Shown: positions 1-11,424, counted from the stretch's first letter. The stretch is 64,000 nucleotides of DNA from Hennigella sp049177155 (GCA_049177155.1 CP185407.1:552205-616204), one strand, 5' to 3'. Translations and numbers: made by a program. Notes: a model not told the origin generated them from the letters alone.

Positions 1-1800
1 ATCTTCAATCGTTACCTTGATCATCTTACGATTTTCTTTAGCCATAGTTGTTTCTTTAAGTTGGTCAGCATTCATTTCACCAAGACCTTTGTAACGTTGA
101 ATTTCAAAGTTCTTATATTCTTTCTTAAGATCTTCTAATTCTTGTTCATTTCAAGCATAAGCAAACTCTTTAGAGTTTCTCTTGGTGATTTTGTATAAAG
201 GAGCTAAAGCAATGTAAACATGTCCATTTTCAATTAACTTTCTCATGAAACGGTAGAAGAAAGTTAATAATAAAATACGGATGTGAGCTCCGTCGACGTC
301 AGCATCTGTCATAATTACCACTTTGTGGTACTTAAGAGCATCTTCATTGTAATCATCAGTAATTCCAGCACCTAAAGCAAGAATGATTGTTGAGATTTCT
401 TCATTGTTTAATAAATCAGAAAGTTTTGCTTTTTCAACGTTAAGAATCTTTCCACGAAGTGGCAAGATTGCTTGATGTTTCTTATCTCTTGCTAATTTAG
501 CTGAACCACCAGCTGAATCACCTTCAACTAAGAAGATTTCATTAAGCTTTGCTTCTTTAGATTGAGCAGGAACAAGTTTTCCTGAAAGGAAAGTTGCTTT
601 ATTTTCTTTGTTTTTAAGTTTCTTAACATCTTCACGTGCTTTTCTAGCAGCAACTCTAGCGTCTCTTGCTAGCAAGGCTTTGTTAATAATCTTAGTTGCA
701 TAAGCTTTGTTTTCTTCTAATCAGAAACCAAATTGTTCACTAAAGACTTGCTTTACAGCAGCATAAGCTTCTTGTGTAAATAATTTATTTTTAGTTTGAC
801 CTTCATAAGCAACTAAAGATTCAGGAACTAAAACTGTGACTAAGGCTGTTAAGCCTTCACGTACGTCTGAACCTTCAAAGTTCTTATCTTTTTCTTTTAG
901 TAAACCATTCTTTCTAGAATAAACATTGATGGTTTCAGTTAAAGCGGTTTTGAAAGCTGTTTCGTGGCTTCCACCTTCTTTAGTTTTAACTGAGTTAGCA
1001 AAGCTAATGATTGTTTCTGATGAATCATTAACATATTGTAAAGCTATGTCAACAGAAATCTTATTGCTTTCACCTTTAAAACTGGCGGTCTTATGAATTG
1101 GCGTTTTAGTTTCGTTGATGTAATCAACGTATTCAACAATACCATTATTTGCTACAAATTCATCTTCAGTACCATTGATTTCATCTTTAAAGATTACCTT
1201 TAAACCTTTAAATAAGTAAGTAGCTTCTCTTACCCGTTCTTTAATAATAGAAGGTTTAAATTCTATAGATTTAAAAATAGTATCATCTGGTTTGAAATGT
1301 ACTTTCGTACCAGTTTGGTTAGTATTACCAATCTCTTTTAGTGGTTGATCAATCTTGCCACCATTAATATATTTAGCTTCTCAGATCTTTCTAGATCTGT
1401 AAACAGTAACATTACATCATCTACTTAAGGCATTTACTACAGATGAACCAACACCATGTAGACCACCAGCTGAGTGGTATGCAGAATCATCAAATTTACC
1501 ACCAGCATGTAGAGTAGTGAAAACAGTATCTACTGTACTTAATCCAGTAGTGCTATTTATTCCAGTGGGAATACCACGACCATTATCTTGGATAGATACT
1601 GATCCATCTTTCTTTAAAATAATAGTGATTAAGTCAGCATTACCAGCTAATACTTCATCAACTGAGTTATCAAAGATTTCCCAAACAAGATGGTGTAAAC
1701 CATATGTATCAGTAGAACCGATGTACATTCCTGGTCTTTTTCTAACAGGTTCAAGGCCCTCAAGGACCTTAATATTTTCATCAGTATAACTTTTAATCAT
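1..1800 (-). CDS. parE: DNA topoisomerase IV subunit B (ParE), C-terminus cut by window edge
   Basis: ATPase subunit of the type IIA topoisomerase that decatenates daughter chromosomes. The first 600 residues are visible. The GHKL ATPase domain shows DNSVDE (44-49), DNGRGIP (72-78) and GGLHGVG (112-118). The TOPRIM domain shows EGDSAGG (about 426) and the metal-binding DADVDG (about 499). The middle wording ([25 protein letters not shown]) matches ParE better than GyrB. Several in-frame TGA codons encode Trp. A partner parC would be expected just beyond the left edge. The start follows a TATAAT box by 8 bases with no ribosome-binding site, so the mRNA is probably leaderless. Confidence 0.93.
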
Positions 1801-1851
1801 ATAGGTTAATTATAATTTAAGAAATTATAATTAAATAATATAATTAGTCAA
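1801..1851. promoter_or_regulatory. Divergent promoter region for parE and pncB
   Basis: This 51-base AT-rich gap contains several TATAAT boxes. On the minus strand TATAAT lies at 1809-1814, 8 bases before the parE ATG. On the plus strand TATAAT lies at 1839-1844, 7 bases before the pncB ATG. Neither gene has a Shine-Dalgarno sequence here, which fits leaderless transcripts. No clear -35 boxes are visible. Confidence 0.6.
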
Positions 1852-2892
1852 ATGAAAAAAGTACACGAAATGAATAAGATATTGCACGCACATTACACTG
1901 CGTTATATCTAACTAAAACTAAAAAAGTTTTAGAAACAAATAAAGTGAAAAATATCTCAATTATGAGATTTACTCACTTTCATAAAGAACCTACATATGT
2001 TTGTGGTATCGAACATTGTGTTCAATTTTTACAAAAAGTACAAGGTGTCTTTAAAGTTTACGGAGTAAAAGATGGTGATTTAGTACCTGCTGGTAAACCT
2101 ATTTTGGTTATTGAAGGTGATTATTCTAAAATCGCAGAATATGAATCAGTAATTGATGGAATTTTAGCTAGAGAATCATCAGTTTGTAACCACACAAAAA
2201 GAATCTTAAAATATATCAAACCTAGTCAACTTATCTGCATGGCAGATAGAGCTGATTTATATTTAGCCCAACCTTATGATGGTTATGCTGCTTGAATTGG
2301 TGGTATGAGAACCTTTACAACTAAAGGTCATGTTGAATTAATCCCTAATATGTCAGGAGTAAAAGTAGTGGGAACTATGCCACATGCTTTGATCCAACAA
2401 TTTAACGGAAATTTAAACAAAGCTCTATGAGCTTATCATAAAACTTTTCCTAACGAAAAGTTGTCAGCTTTAATTGATTATCATGATGATGTTGTTGGTG
2501 ATATCAAGAAAATTGATAAACAACTTCGTCCACTATTAACATCTATTCGAATTGATACATCAATTCGTATGTGTGATAAATCACTACCAAACAAAAAAGA
2601 AAACTATGGTGTTTGTAAACAATTAGTTATAAACGCCAGAAAAGCTTTAGATGCTAATGACATGAAACATGTCAACATCATTGTTTCTAGTGGTTTCACT
2701 TGTAAGAAAATCAAAGAATTTGTTAAAGCTAAAGTTCCAGCAGACTTCTATGGTGTTGGTGCATCACTACTTAAAGTTAATGTAAACATTACCGGTGACC
2801 TAGTATATTTAAACAATAGACCTGAAGCAAAAACTGGTCGTGAAGTTAAAATTGACCACAAAGATCTAAATAAATTAAATATATATATTTAA
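1852..2892 (+). CDS. pncB: Nicotinate phosphoribosyltransferase
   Basis: A 346-residue cytoplasmic enzyme that joins nicotinate to PRPP to give nicotinate mononucleotide, the entry step of NAD salvage. The family is recognised from its N-terminal MNKILHAHYTALYLTKT region, the FTHFHKEPTYVCG segment, and the glycine-rich phosphate-binding C-terminal part (IIVSSGFTCKKIKEF, DFYGVGASL). Three in-frame TGA codons read as Trp. It is a single gene divergent from parE; prs at 28900-29910 supplies its PRPP. The start is the first ATG after the TATAAT box. Confidence 0.88.
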
Positions 2893-2942
2893 TATAAAAA
2901 TAAATTTTAAAATACGCTCATGTCTATATATAAAGTAAATAT

Positions 2943-3917
2943 ATGGCAAACGAAGAATTTAAAACAACGGTAATTTCATATAACGCCAATGAGCAACAAC
3001 CAGTTGTACAACAAGAAGAAAAACCAAATATTCAGAATATTTTGTTTAATGTTACAACTAAAGTTCCTCATGTTAATGAAACATTACCAACAGTTAAAAT
3101 TGATACTACTAAAGCAACTACTAAGATCAATTTAACTCCGTTACAAAAACTAAATAAGAATGCTAGTTCATTCCCAAAGTTCTATATTAAAGAATATAAA
3201 CGTTCATGAAACTTAGTAATAATGTGATTAGTAATCACAGCTATTTGTTTAGCTTTAGAAACATGAGCGTTGATCTCAATCTTTACAACATCAGTTAATA
3301 ACTGAGTTGCTTTAACATTAATTCCTGGAATTACATTCTGTATTGCCTTCTTAATCATTTATGTTAATAACTGAATCAATTTTAAAAACGAAGCGAGAGC
3401 AGTAGACTTTAGTCAAGGTAAAATCCCTACTATTAATGTAATGAAGCTTTATAAGCGTCTAAAAACAGCTCACATTAATGTTAACTGATTCTGTGGTTTA
3501 ACATATGCTGCTGGTGGTTTAGCTATTCTTATAACTTATTTAGTTGGTTGAGGAATTGCTGGTTTTAAACCAGAAGCATGAGGTGTTTTAGATCCAAGCT
3601 ATCCACCTTTTGTTAATTCTTGTGGTGCAGCTTTATTAATAAGTGTTATTGTTTGCTGCATAGCAGTAGGTGCTGCATTCTTCCTGCACGTTATATTATT
3701 AGTAACTAACTATACACGTGCTGCTAAGATAGACAATTACTACTCAGTACAAATTGTTAGTGATGAAGAATTAAGAGCTATCAAGAAAAGAAAAAACAAG
3801 AGAGATATGATTATCTTCCTTGCTGTGGTAATGATTATTGTTCTAATTGGAATGATGATTTACAAAATCATTAAATCTAAAAAAGTTAACAATAACGTCA
3901 CAATTAATAACGTTTAA
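2943..3917 (+). CDS. Unknown five-helix membrane protein
   Basis: A 324-residue protein of unrecognised family. The first 85 residues are hydrophilic, Asn/Thr/Lys-rich and probably cytoplasmic. About five hydrophobic membrane segments follow (near 88-112, 119-142, 181-209, 222-255 and 284-307), with a lysine-rich C-terminus. Many tryptophans are encoded by TGA, including several at helix ends. It follows pncB by 50 bases and may share its transcript. Its last 14 bases overlap the end of the convergent rpe gene. No catalytic or transport motif is visible, so no function is proposed. Confidence 0.75.
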
Positions 3918-4560
3918 TATTATTAAACTCTTGAAGATATTGACCCATGTGGTCAATATTTTTAAAGAACCAACTACCTGTTACAAATCAATCGATTTGA
4001 GAGTAAAGTTTTTTAATGTAATCAATATTGATGCCACCATCAATTTGAATAATCAATTTAGGATTGATACTTTTAGCTTTATTTGCTTTAGCAACATTGT
4101 CCATTGCTTTATCAACAAACCCTTGTCCTGCTCATCCTGGTTCTACAGACATAACTAGAATAATGTCGCAGAACTTTAATAATTCTTGATAAGAATCAAG
4201 ATCAGTATTTGGTTTAACAGATATACCAGCCAAGAAACCTAAACTATGAATCTTATCAATTAATTGCTTAGCTTTATCAATGTCTTGTGTTTCTACATGA
4301 AATGTAATAGAGTTTAACTTAAAGTTTTTATACTTTTCAATTCAAGCATCTGCATCTTGAACCATTAAATGAACATTTGCTTTCAATCCAATTTGTTCAA
4401 TATCTGTTAGATATTCAGTATTAAAACTTGTTGGTGGAACAAATTTACCGTCCATAACATCATAATGAACATAAGGTATTCCCAATTGTTTAATTTGTTT
4501 TAATTGGTCAACAGCTTTATCTTTATTAATACTTAATAATGATGGTTCAATTAGTTTCAT
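3904..4560 (-). CDS. rpe: Ribulose-phosphate 3-epimerase
   Basis: A 218-residue TIM-barrel enzyme that interconverts ribulose 5-phosphate and xylulose 5-phosphate in the pentose phosphate pathway. Family motifs are clear: the start MKLIEPSLLS, the metal and catalytic segment HYDVMDGKFVPP, a metal-binding His in FHVET, and the phosphate-binding MSVEPGWAGQGF. The start is one base after the stop of the upstream AsnA-like gene, so the two are translationally coupled. Its 3' end overlaps the convergent membrane-protein gene, and no terminator lies between them. Confidence 0.93.
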
Positions 4561-4561
4561 A

Positions 4562-5563
4562 CTAGAAGATCTCAATTTTCTCAGATTCAACAAAATCCAT
4601 AAATTCTTTTGGCCATACAGATTTAACTACTTCAGCTAAATGAATTTTATCTAGGAAATAAAATAAGAGATTAGAGTAGTTAATAACTACTGAGATATTT
4701 GTTGGGTGTTCACCTTCAAAGATAGCATGATCATATAAATCATTAGTTATTTCTAATGGGTTAGTATTATTTAATTGTTGTCTTGATGTTTTAACATCAG
4801 GACGTTTACAAACTGTAATTAATTCAATAGGTTGATTGTTTGTTTCATCATAAACATATAAACCACATGATAATTCTGTATCTTGAGCTGTTGGAATAAA
4901 TGGAGCAATACTTTTTCCTGATTTTAATTTCTTAATATTGTGTTTAACAATAACGCATCTATTTTCTGAACAGAAGTGATTAAATGCTTCTTCAAGACGA
5001 AGCGATGGATGAGAGCTTTCAATCTTTTGCGCATCTGCTACAGCCAAACTATCTAAATTAGTTTTCTTATCATCTACTTTGTAGATCTTTTTTAGTTTAT
5101 TTACAAAAGTAATGTTGCTTATTGCTTGGAATAATTCTTTAATCAAAGAAACGAAGTAATCAATATTTAAGTTAACAGGTCTAGACAATTCTAAATTAAT
5201 GTTTCAGTTTATAACTGAATCTAAATTAGTTTGAGTAGCGTCACGTTTAATGAATGGAGCAAAACATATTAGGTTCTCAGTTTTAAACATTTTACTTGCA
5301 AGCATTAAGTAATTGTCTTGAGCAGCATTTAATGAAAAGATTGAATTGTTGGCCTTGTTATCACAACTAATAATTCGATCACCATTTAAATAAGCAATTG
5401 GCGATCTTTGGTTGTCAACAATAAAAGCAGGATCAATATAAATACATTTATATTTGTTTTGCAAATAACTAAATAACTCTTGTTTAAAAATTGCAGAGTA
5501 TTCAATTGTTTCTTTTAAGTTAATCTTTGGTTGGTATGCAAAAGGAAATTTAAAACGTTTCAT
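4562..5563 (-). CDS. AsnA-like protein with degenerate active site (aspartate-ammonia ligase fold)
   Basis: A 333-residue protein, the same length as bacterial asparagine synthetase A, and alignable with it end to end by eye. The start (YQPKINLKET) corresponds to the AsnA start, and the end (KIHLAEVVKSVWPKEF) to the AsnA segment containing HIGEVQASVWP. The ATP and substrate motifs are absent: the GDGTQDNL region reads VDNQRSPIAYLNGD, HSLAKWKR is replaced by NAAQDNYLMLASKMF, and the GGGIGQSR loop reads SVVINYSN. It is therefore probably not an active ligase; a regulatory or tRNA-related role is conceivable but unsupported. It sits between lysS (3-base gap) and rpe (1-base gap) in one operon. 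One TGA Trp codon lies at 5204-5206. Confidence 0.72.
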
Positions 5564-5566
5564 TAA

Positions 5567-7045
5567 TTATTTTGCATCCTTCATATGAGGGAATAGTAAT
5601 ACATCTCTAATAGATTCTTTCCCTGTTAATAACATAACTAATCTATCAACACCAATACCTACACCACCTGTTGGAGCTAGTCCATATTCCAATGCATCAA
5701 TGTATTCCATATCAACTTCGTTGGCTTCAGTATTTCCTAATTCTCTTTCTTTGATTTGAGCTTCAAATCTATTTAGTTGATCAATTGGATCGTTTAATTC
5801 ACTAAAGGCATTAGCAAATTCTTTTTGACAAATGAATAATTCAAATCGCCTTACCATTCTAGGATCCTTTGGATCTTTCTTAGCTAATGGTGAAATGTCA
5901 ATTGGGTGTTCTGTAATGAATACAGGTTGAACACAATGTTCTTCACAATATTTTTCAAAGAACATAGAAATAACATGACCTCTAGTTAGTTGGTGAGGTA
6001 ATAATTCTATTCCATCTTTTTTAGCAAGTTCAACTGCTTCTTTGTCAGTCTTAACTTTGTTAAAGTCAATCTTTGCATATTTGTTAACCATATCAATCAT
6101 TGATACTCTAGCAAATGGTTTAGATAAATCAATTTCATTACCTTTGAATGTTAATTTAGTTTTGTTGATTTTCTTTGCAACAAATCTAATAACATTTTCA
6201 GTTAAGTCCATCATGTCTTCTAGATTAGCATAAGCTTGATAAGCTTCTATAGAAGTAAATTCAGGGTTATGCATTGGATCCATACCTTCATTTCTGAAGA
6301 TTCTTCCCATTTCATATACCTTTTCAAAACCACCAACAATTAATTTCTTAAGTGGTAATTCAGTAGCAATTCTTAAGTAGTAATTTCTATCAAGAGTGTT
6401 GTGGTGTGTAATGAATGGTCTAGCAGCAGCTCCACCTAATTTAGGTGAAAGGATTGGAGTTTCAACTTCTAAGAAGTCTTGACTATTCATGTATTCTCTG
6501 ATGTATTGAATAATCTTTGTTCTTGCAACAAAAGTATTTAAACTATCTCTGTTTGTTAATAAGTCAAGATATCTTTTTCTAGCTCTTATTTCTTCATCAG
6601 CTAATCCATGGAATTTTTCAGGTAATGGAATTAATGATTTGGCAAGAATAACAAAATCAGTAACTTTAATAGTTACTTGTCCTGTCATAGTCTTCATTGG
6701 TGTGCCTTCAATACCAATGATGTCACCTAGATCTAGAATTTGTTTAAACATTTGGAACTTATCTGGATCAAAAGTTTTCTTGTTAATGTAAAATTGTAAT
6801 TCCCCAGAAAAATCAGAAATAACACCAAACGTTTGTCTGATTGCCATTACTCTTCCTGCAACTTTAATCTTGTCAGAATTACTTTGTAATTCTTCATGAC
6901 TAAACTTATCATATGCTTTAATAAAACTTGCACATGAGTGTGTTCTTTCAAATTTTTCAATAGCATATGGGTTTTTACCCATATCAATTAGTTTTTGTAA
7001 TTTAGCTCTTCTAGATAATTCTTGATCATTAAATTTACGTTCCAT
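5567..7045 (-). CDS. lysS: Lysyl-tRNA synthetase (class II)
   Basis: A 492-residue enzyme that charges tRNA-Lys. The N-terminal OB-fold anticodon-binding domain occupies roughly residues 50-150 (KVAGRVMAIRQTFG). The class II catalytic domain follows, with motif 2 containing FRNEGMDPMHNPEFT and motif 3 GVGIGVDRLVMLLTG near the end. It is the first gene of the lysS, AsnA-like, rpe operon. Upstream on its strand is a TATAAT box about 20 bases before the ATG with a weak AGGT. A cognate tRNA-Lys(TTT) gene lies at 55103-55177. Confidence 0.96.
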   Translation of the reverse strand: MERKFNDQELSRRAKLQKLIDMGKNPYAIEKFERTHSCASFIKAYDKFSHEELQSNSDKIKVAGRVMAIRQTFGVISDFSGELQFYINKKTFDPDKFQMFKQILDLGDIIGIEGTPMKTMTGQVTIKVTDFVILAKSLIPLPEKFHGLADEEIRARKRYLDLLTNRDSLNTFVARTKIIQYIREYMNSQDFLEVETPILSPKLGGAAARPFITHHNTLDRNYYLRIATELPLKKLIVGGFEKVYEMGRIFRNEGMDPMHNPEFTSIEAYQAYANLEDMMDLTENVIRFVAKKINKTKLTFKGNEIDLSKPFARVSMIDMVNKYAKIDFNKVKTDKEAVELAKKDGIELLPHQLTRGHVISMFFEKYCEEHCVQPVFITEHPIDISPLAKKDPKDPRMVRRFELFICQKEFANAFSELNDPIDQLNRFEAQIKERELGNTEANEVDMEYIDALEYGLAPTGGVGIGVDRLVMLLTGKESIRDVLLFPHMKDAK

Positions 7046-7073
7046 AGCGTACCTACATAAAATAATTATATAT

Positions 7074-7098
7074 AAAAAAGAGGTTATACCTCTTTTTT
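7074..7098 (-). terminator. Rho-independent terminator after the DJ-1 family gene
   Basis: A 10-base stem (AAAAAGAGGT paired with ACCTCTTTTT) with a 3-base loop, ending in a T run on the minus strand. It lies downstream of the gene at 7149-7709 and before lysS. Confidence 0.7.
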
Positions 7099-7148
7099 AT
7101 AGAGACTAAACTGCTTGTGAAAGCAGTTATAAAATTTTTGGCTTCAAA

Positions 7149-7709
7149 TTATTTTCAATATTTGTAGCAAATTTGCTTTGCTATTTCTTTAGCTTTAGCT
7201 GGACTAATAAATTTTTGAATCACAGTTAAAGCAAAGTCAACAGTAGTTCCTGCTGCCTTAGATGTGATAAAGTTTTTATCAATTACTACATCTTGGTTGA
7301 CATGGTGTTTTAAACCAGATTCATAACCAGGATAGCATGTAACTTTTACATTATCAATTATTCCTAATTGATTTAGAACGGTTGGAGCAGCACAGTTTGC
7401 CATAACAATTACTTTGCTGTTTCCAACTTTACGCAAATGAGATACTAATTTAGCACATTGAACTGGGTCTAAAAAAGAACTGCAACCCTTGCCACCAGGC
7501 AAATAGATTGCAGAATATTTAGATAAATTCTCTTTCGCTAAAATGTCATCACACGACAAGTGAATCCCATTTTGCATGATCAAACTTTTCTTTTTCTCTA
7601 TTGAGATAATTTGAACGCTTATACCTGCACGACGTCAGATATCAGCTGGAATGACTACTTCCATTTCCTCGCATTGATTTGCGACAATAATTGCGATTGA
7701 TGTTTTCAT
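7149..7709 (-). CDS. DJ-1/PfpI family protein
   Basis: A 186-residue single-domain cytoplasmic protein of the DJ-1/ThiJ/YajL group. The N-terminal strand MKTSIAIIVANQCEEMEVV supplies the conserved acidic residue, and the nucleophile-elbow cysteine is in VMANCAAP (about residue 119). The PGGKG loop is present. Members act on glyoxals or in oxidative-stress protection, but the exact substrate is unknown here. The start is the ATG 8 bases after a TATAAT box, without a ribosome-binding site. The penultimate codon is TGA (Trp). It has its own promoter and terminator. Confidence 0.85.
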
Positions 7710-7717
7710 ACACTTAT

Positions 7718-7723
7718 ATTATA
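7718..7723 (-). promoter_or_regulatory. -10 box of the DJ-1 family gene (leaderless)
   Basis: TATAAT on the minus strand, 8 bases before the ATG at 7709. There is no Shine-Dalgarno sequence, so transcription should start at or next to the start codon. Confidence 0.5.
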
Positions 7724-7747
7724 ACTTATATAAATAAGTTATAAATC

Positions 7748-9034
7748 TTACTTTTTGGAAGGCTTACCAATTGTAAACAACTTGTCGATATGGTTTTTTT
7801 CCATATAAACTATGTGATCATAGTCTTTTTCTAGTTGCTTTTTATTGTCATTTTGAAGGAAAATTACCCCACCAGTAGTGTGGTAATCAATAGTTTTATC
7901 TAACCATTGATCTTTAGCGTGGAATAGCGCCCCAAAGTTGCTGTAGTGATAACTTGGCACATCTTTAAAACATTGAGCAAAATTATCTTTTTTAACATAA
8001 ATTCTTTTATCAATAACTAAGAATTTTAAAATACCATGGCTAATGCAGCCTTTGTAAGTTTTAGCAAATTTTATGAACTTTTTAGGGTTTGTATAAGCTC
8101 ATAATGAAACATTAGTTTCATGATGTCCTAAAACTGAATCTAGATATTTACCTTGCATGCTACCACCAGGTGCACGACAGTTAGCTTCAATTAAAACTGG
8201 TCCTTTTTCATCACATTTAAATTCATTGTGACATAAACCATATTTCATACCAATTGCTTTTAAAACAACTGCGTTGTAGGCAAGCAATCGCTTTATTTCT
8301 GGATCAGATTTTTTCATAAATCTTAAATTTAAATAGATTGGTGCAAAGCCAGGAACTTCTTTTTTAAAATATTTTCATACTGAAGTTACTGTTGGAACTC
8401 CATTACACGAACATGTGTTAACAACATATTCAGTTCCTTTAATAAATTCTTGGATAAGAATTTTACCACTTGTTAATCCTTCTCCAGGTTTTAAACATAG
8501 TTGAATTGCATGTTTAAATTGTTTTTCATCACGACACACAAAAACATTAATAGAGCTTGTTCCAGAAGCTGGTTTAACAATTGCTTCTTTACCATGAGTG
8601 TTGAAGAACTTTAATGCTTCTTTCATGTTTGAGTATTCAATTGTTTCAATTGATCTTACACCATGTCTTGCTAAAGCCTTTTGACATTCATATTTGTCTC
8701 TCATCTTATGGTAATTGGCATAGTCAGAACTTGGTAAATGCAAGTCTTTAGACAATCTTAAAGCTCATTCAATAGCATTATCAGTACATGGAATAATAGC
8801 AATTGGTTTAGCTTTTTTAACAAGTGCTAATGTCTTAGCATAAGCTCTATCAGCTTTAACAATCATCGGTTGTTTGCCACCAAAAGCAGTGTAGTTATAA
8901 TGCAATGGATTAAATTTCTTAATCCAAGGTAACTCTAATACTACTGCTGTCATGTTAGCATCTTGTATATCTTTAATGAAGTTTAGTGAAGTTGATACAC
9001 AATCGACTAACATTACTCTTTTTTTATTTGCCAT
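7748..9034 (-). CDS. ATP-grasp domain carboxylate-amine ligase, substrate unknown
   Basis: A 428-residue protein with a complete ATP-grasp core. It has an N-terminal Rossmann-like region (KKRVMLVDCVSTSLNFI), the ATP-binding strand EAIVKPASGTSS with the following loop, the ILIQEFIKGTEYVV strand, and the magnesium-binding VLIEANCRAPGG (Glu, Asn and Arg conserved). Organisation resembles L-amino-acid ligases of the BacD type, which form a peptide or amide bond by way of an acyl-phosphate. The substrate cannot be read from sequence. The start lies 1 base after the metG stop, with AAGGA as ribosome-binding site, so it is cotranscribed with metG. At least three TGA codons are Trp. Confidence 0.78.
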
Positions 9035-9035
9035 G

Positions 9036-10574
9036 TTAATCCTTTGCTATCCTAATAAATGGTGGTGGTAATTCTTTAATTTTGTGACCTTGCCAGTTTT
9101 GACATAAGTTCTTCATGTTTAGAGGTAAATTAAAACCAGTTTCAATAATTTGTGATGTTCTAACTAAGATTGGTTTTAATAAAATTGCTAAGTTAACTGT
9201 TCCAGAGAAAACAATATTTAAACAATTAGCTAATTGATCTTTTTTAGCTGGATCTTTAGCTAAAACTCAAGGCTTTGTTTCATCAATATATTTATTCAAT
9301 ACATCGTATTGTTTTTGAATATCATCTAATAGTTCGTTGATAGCAAAATGTTCAATTCTATCTTCATATCTACCTAGTAATTGACGTTCTTTTGTAATAA
9401 CATCTTTGTCTAGTTGTGATAATGCCTTTTCATTGTAATTTGGAACAACATTTTCAAAATATTTTTTAATCATACCAGCAATTCTTGTTGCCATATTTCC
9501 ATAGTTGTTTGCTAGTTCTGAATTGATAGTTTCAATGAATAAATCTTTAGAAAAAATACCATCTTTTTCTAAAGAAACTTGTCTAACAATAAAGTATCTA
9601 AATGCATCTGATCCATAAGCATTGATGTAGTCATAAGGATTAATTACATTACCTAAAGATTTTGACATTTTTCCCTCTTTAGTTACAACTCAACCATGGC
9701 TAATAATATGAGTAGGTAAACGAAGTTTTAACATCTTTAATAAGATTGGTCAATAGATGCAATGGAATCTAGTAATTTCCTTTGACATTAAGTGAACAAC
9801 TTGACATTGTTCATCTTTTCAGAATTCAGAATAATTATCTGTTTTATCTGTAAGATAACCAAGCCCTGTTAAGTAACTTAACAAAGCATCAATTCAAACA
9901 TAAATGATGTGTTGTTTATTTTCTTTTACAGGAATACCTCATTGTAAACTTGTTCTTGTAACAGATAAATCTTCAAGTCCTTTGTCAATGAATGATCCTT
10001 TTAATTCATTAACACGAGATTGAGGCATGATAAAGTTTGGTGTAGAAATTTTTTCTTTAATTCAATCAGAGAATTCACTTACTTTTAAAAAGTAAGATGG
10101 TTCATTCTTTTCAATTAATTCATGACCAACTTTGCAATACAATCTGTTGCCTTTTTTAATTGCTTGTTCTTTAGTGTAATTTTCTTCACAACTTACACAA
10201 TATAAACCAGTTCATTTACCTTCATAAACATAATTGTTTTGAATTAATTTAGAAAAGATTTCTTGAACTGCTTTTTCGTGTTGTTCATTGGTTGTTCTAA
10301 TGAAATTAGAATAATCAATATCTAAATCTTTTCAAAGTTTTTTAAAATCTTTAGCTACTGAATCAAGCATAGTTTGAACATCAACATTTTGTTTTGTTGC
10401 TGTTTCAACAATCTTTTGTCCATGTTCATCCATACCAGTTAAGAAAAAGACATTGTATCCAATGGTTTTTTTATATCTAGAAATAACATCAGCCAAAATT
10501 GTTGTGTAGGCATGTCCAATGTGTGGTTTACCTGACGCATAATAGATTGGCGTTGTAATAAACATCTTTTTCAT
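9036..10574 (-). CDS. metG: Methionyl-tRNA synthetase
   Basis: A 512-residue class I synthetase that charges initiator and elongator tRNA-Met. The HIGH-type motif is in [11 protein letters not shown] near residue 18 and the KMSKS loop is [13 protein letters not shown]. The zinc-knuckle region has the pattern [13 protein letters not shown] with a following Cys. The C-terminal anticodon-binding helices are present, but there is no C-terminal Trbp111-like domain. Several TGA codons are Trp. The next gene, the ATP-grasp ligase, begins 1 base after the stop. Confidence 0.95.
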
Positions 10575-10611
10575 ATATCTATAATTATTTTATTACAAAA
10601 AAGATATTATT

Positions 10612-10639
10612 AAAAAAATCATACTATGTATGATTTTTT
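10612..10639 (-). terminator. Terminator abutting the stop of the anchored extracytoplasmic protein
   Basis: A 12-base stem (AAAAAATCATAC with GTATGATTTTTT) and a tiny loop, followed by T residues on the minus strand. It begins immediately after the TAG at 10640-10642. Confidence 0.75.
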
Positions 10640-11386
10640 CTATTCTGTTATTAGTTCAGCAGTTAAGCCATCAGTAAAATGTGCATCTTCTTCAATACCA
10701 GTAACTCCACTAGTATAAGAAAGAACTAATTCCATTTGCTCTGTTTCAGCTTGAGTAATTGGTTCGGGTTTTGGATTTTCTCATTCAAATGTGAAAAAAT
10801 AGTTTACATATTGGCCATCAAAATATCCTAAGTCGTCTTCTAATGTTAACTTAACAATTCCAATTTGTCCATCAGATTTAGTAACTTGTGATGTAAGACT
10901 TGCTGTAACCATATCTAGAGGTGGAATATCACCATCTTTAAATTCAAATACAAATTGAATTAGGTCTTGGTCACTATGGATTTGTGTTGTTGACAAATCT
11001 TTTCTAAATTCAAAATGACCTTTAGCAACATTATTAGAAACAATGATTAGTGAACGATCAGTAATTTGTTCACCATAGATTGTTAGTTCACTTTTTTCAG
11101 AATCATATAAATAATCATATTCAGGATCAAGTTGTTTTGAACCTACATAAATAAACAAATCGGAAATTTCTTCTTCTGGGTTTGCTGCTTGAATGAAAGT
11201 ATGATAAGTTTGGTGTAATACCAAATTAGGGTTAGAAAGAGTTATAGCATCACTATTATAAATGGCACGAAAGTGGTTAACATAATAAGCCATGTCAGAC
11301 CCTCACATAGCTAGTGGTACAATAGCCAATGATGCGGTTGCAATTACGGGAATTGCAATATTAACTATTCTTAATCTCTTTCCCAT
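10640..11386 (-). CDS. Unknown N-terminally anchored extracytoplasmic protein
   Basis: A 248-residue protein of unrecognised family. The first 27 residues (MGKRLRIVNIAIPVIATASL onward) form a basic start plus one hydrophobic segment, and no lipobox cysteine follows, so it is probably anchored by an uncleaved signal. The rest is acidic, rich in Asp, Glu, Gln, Thr and Tyr, and predicted extracellular. Two or three TGA codons are Trp. It is a single transcription unit between metG and the ribosomal operon, closed by its own terminator. The ATG at 11386 is the only start that includes the hydrophobic segment. Confidence 0.7.
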
Positions 11387-11424
11387 GATGAAATAATTAT
11401 AAAATATTTTCTTTAATAATTAAA

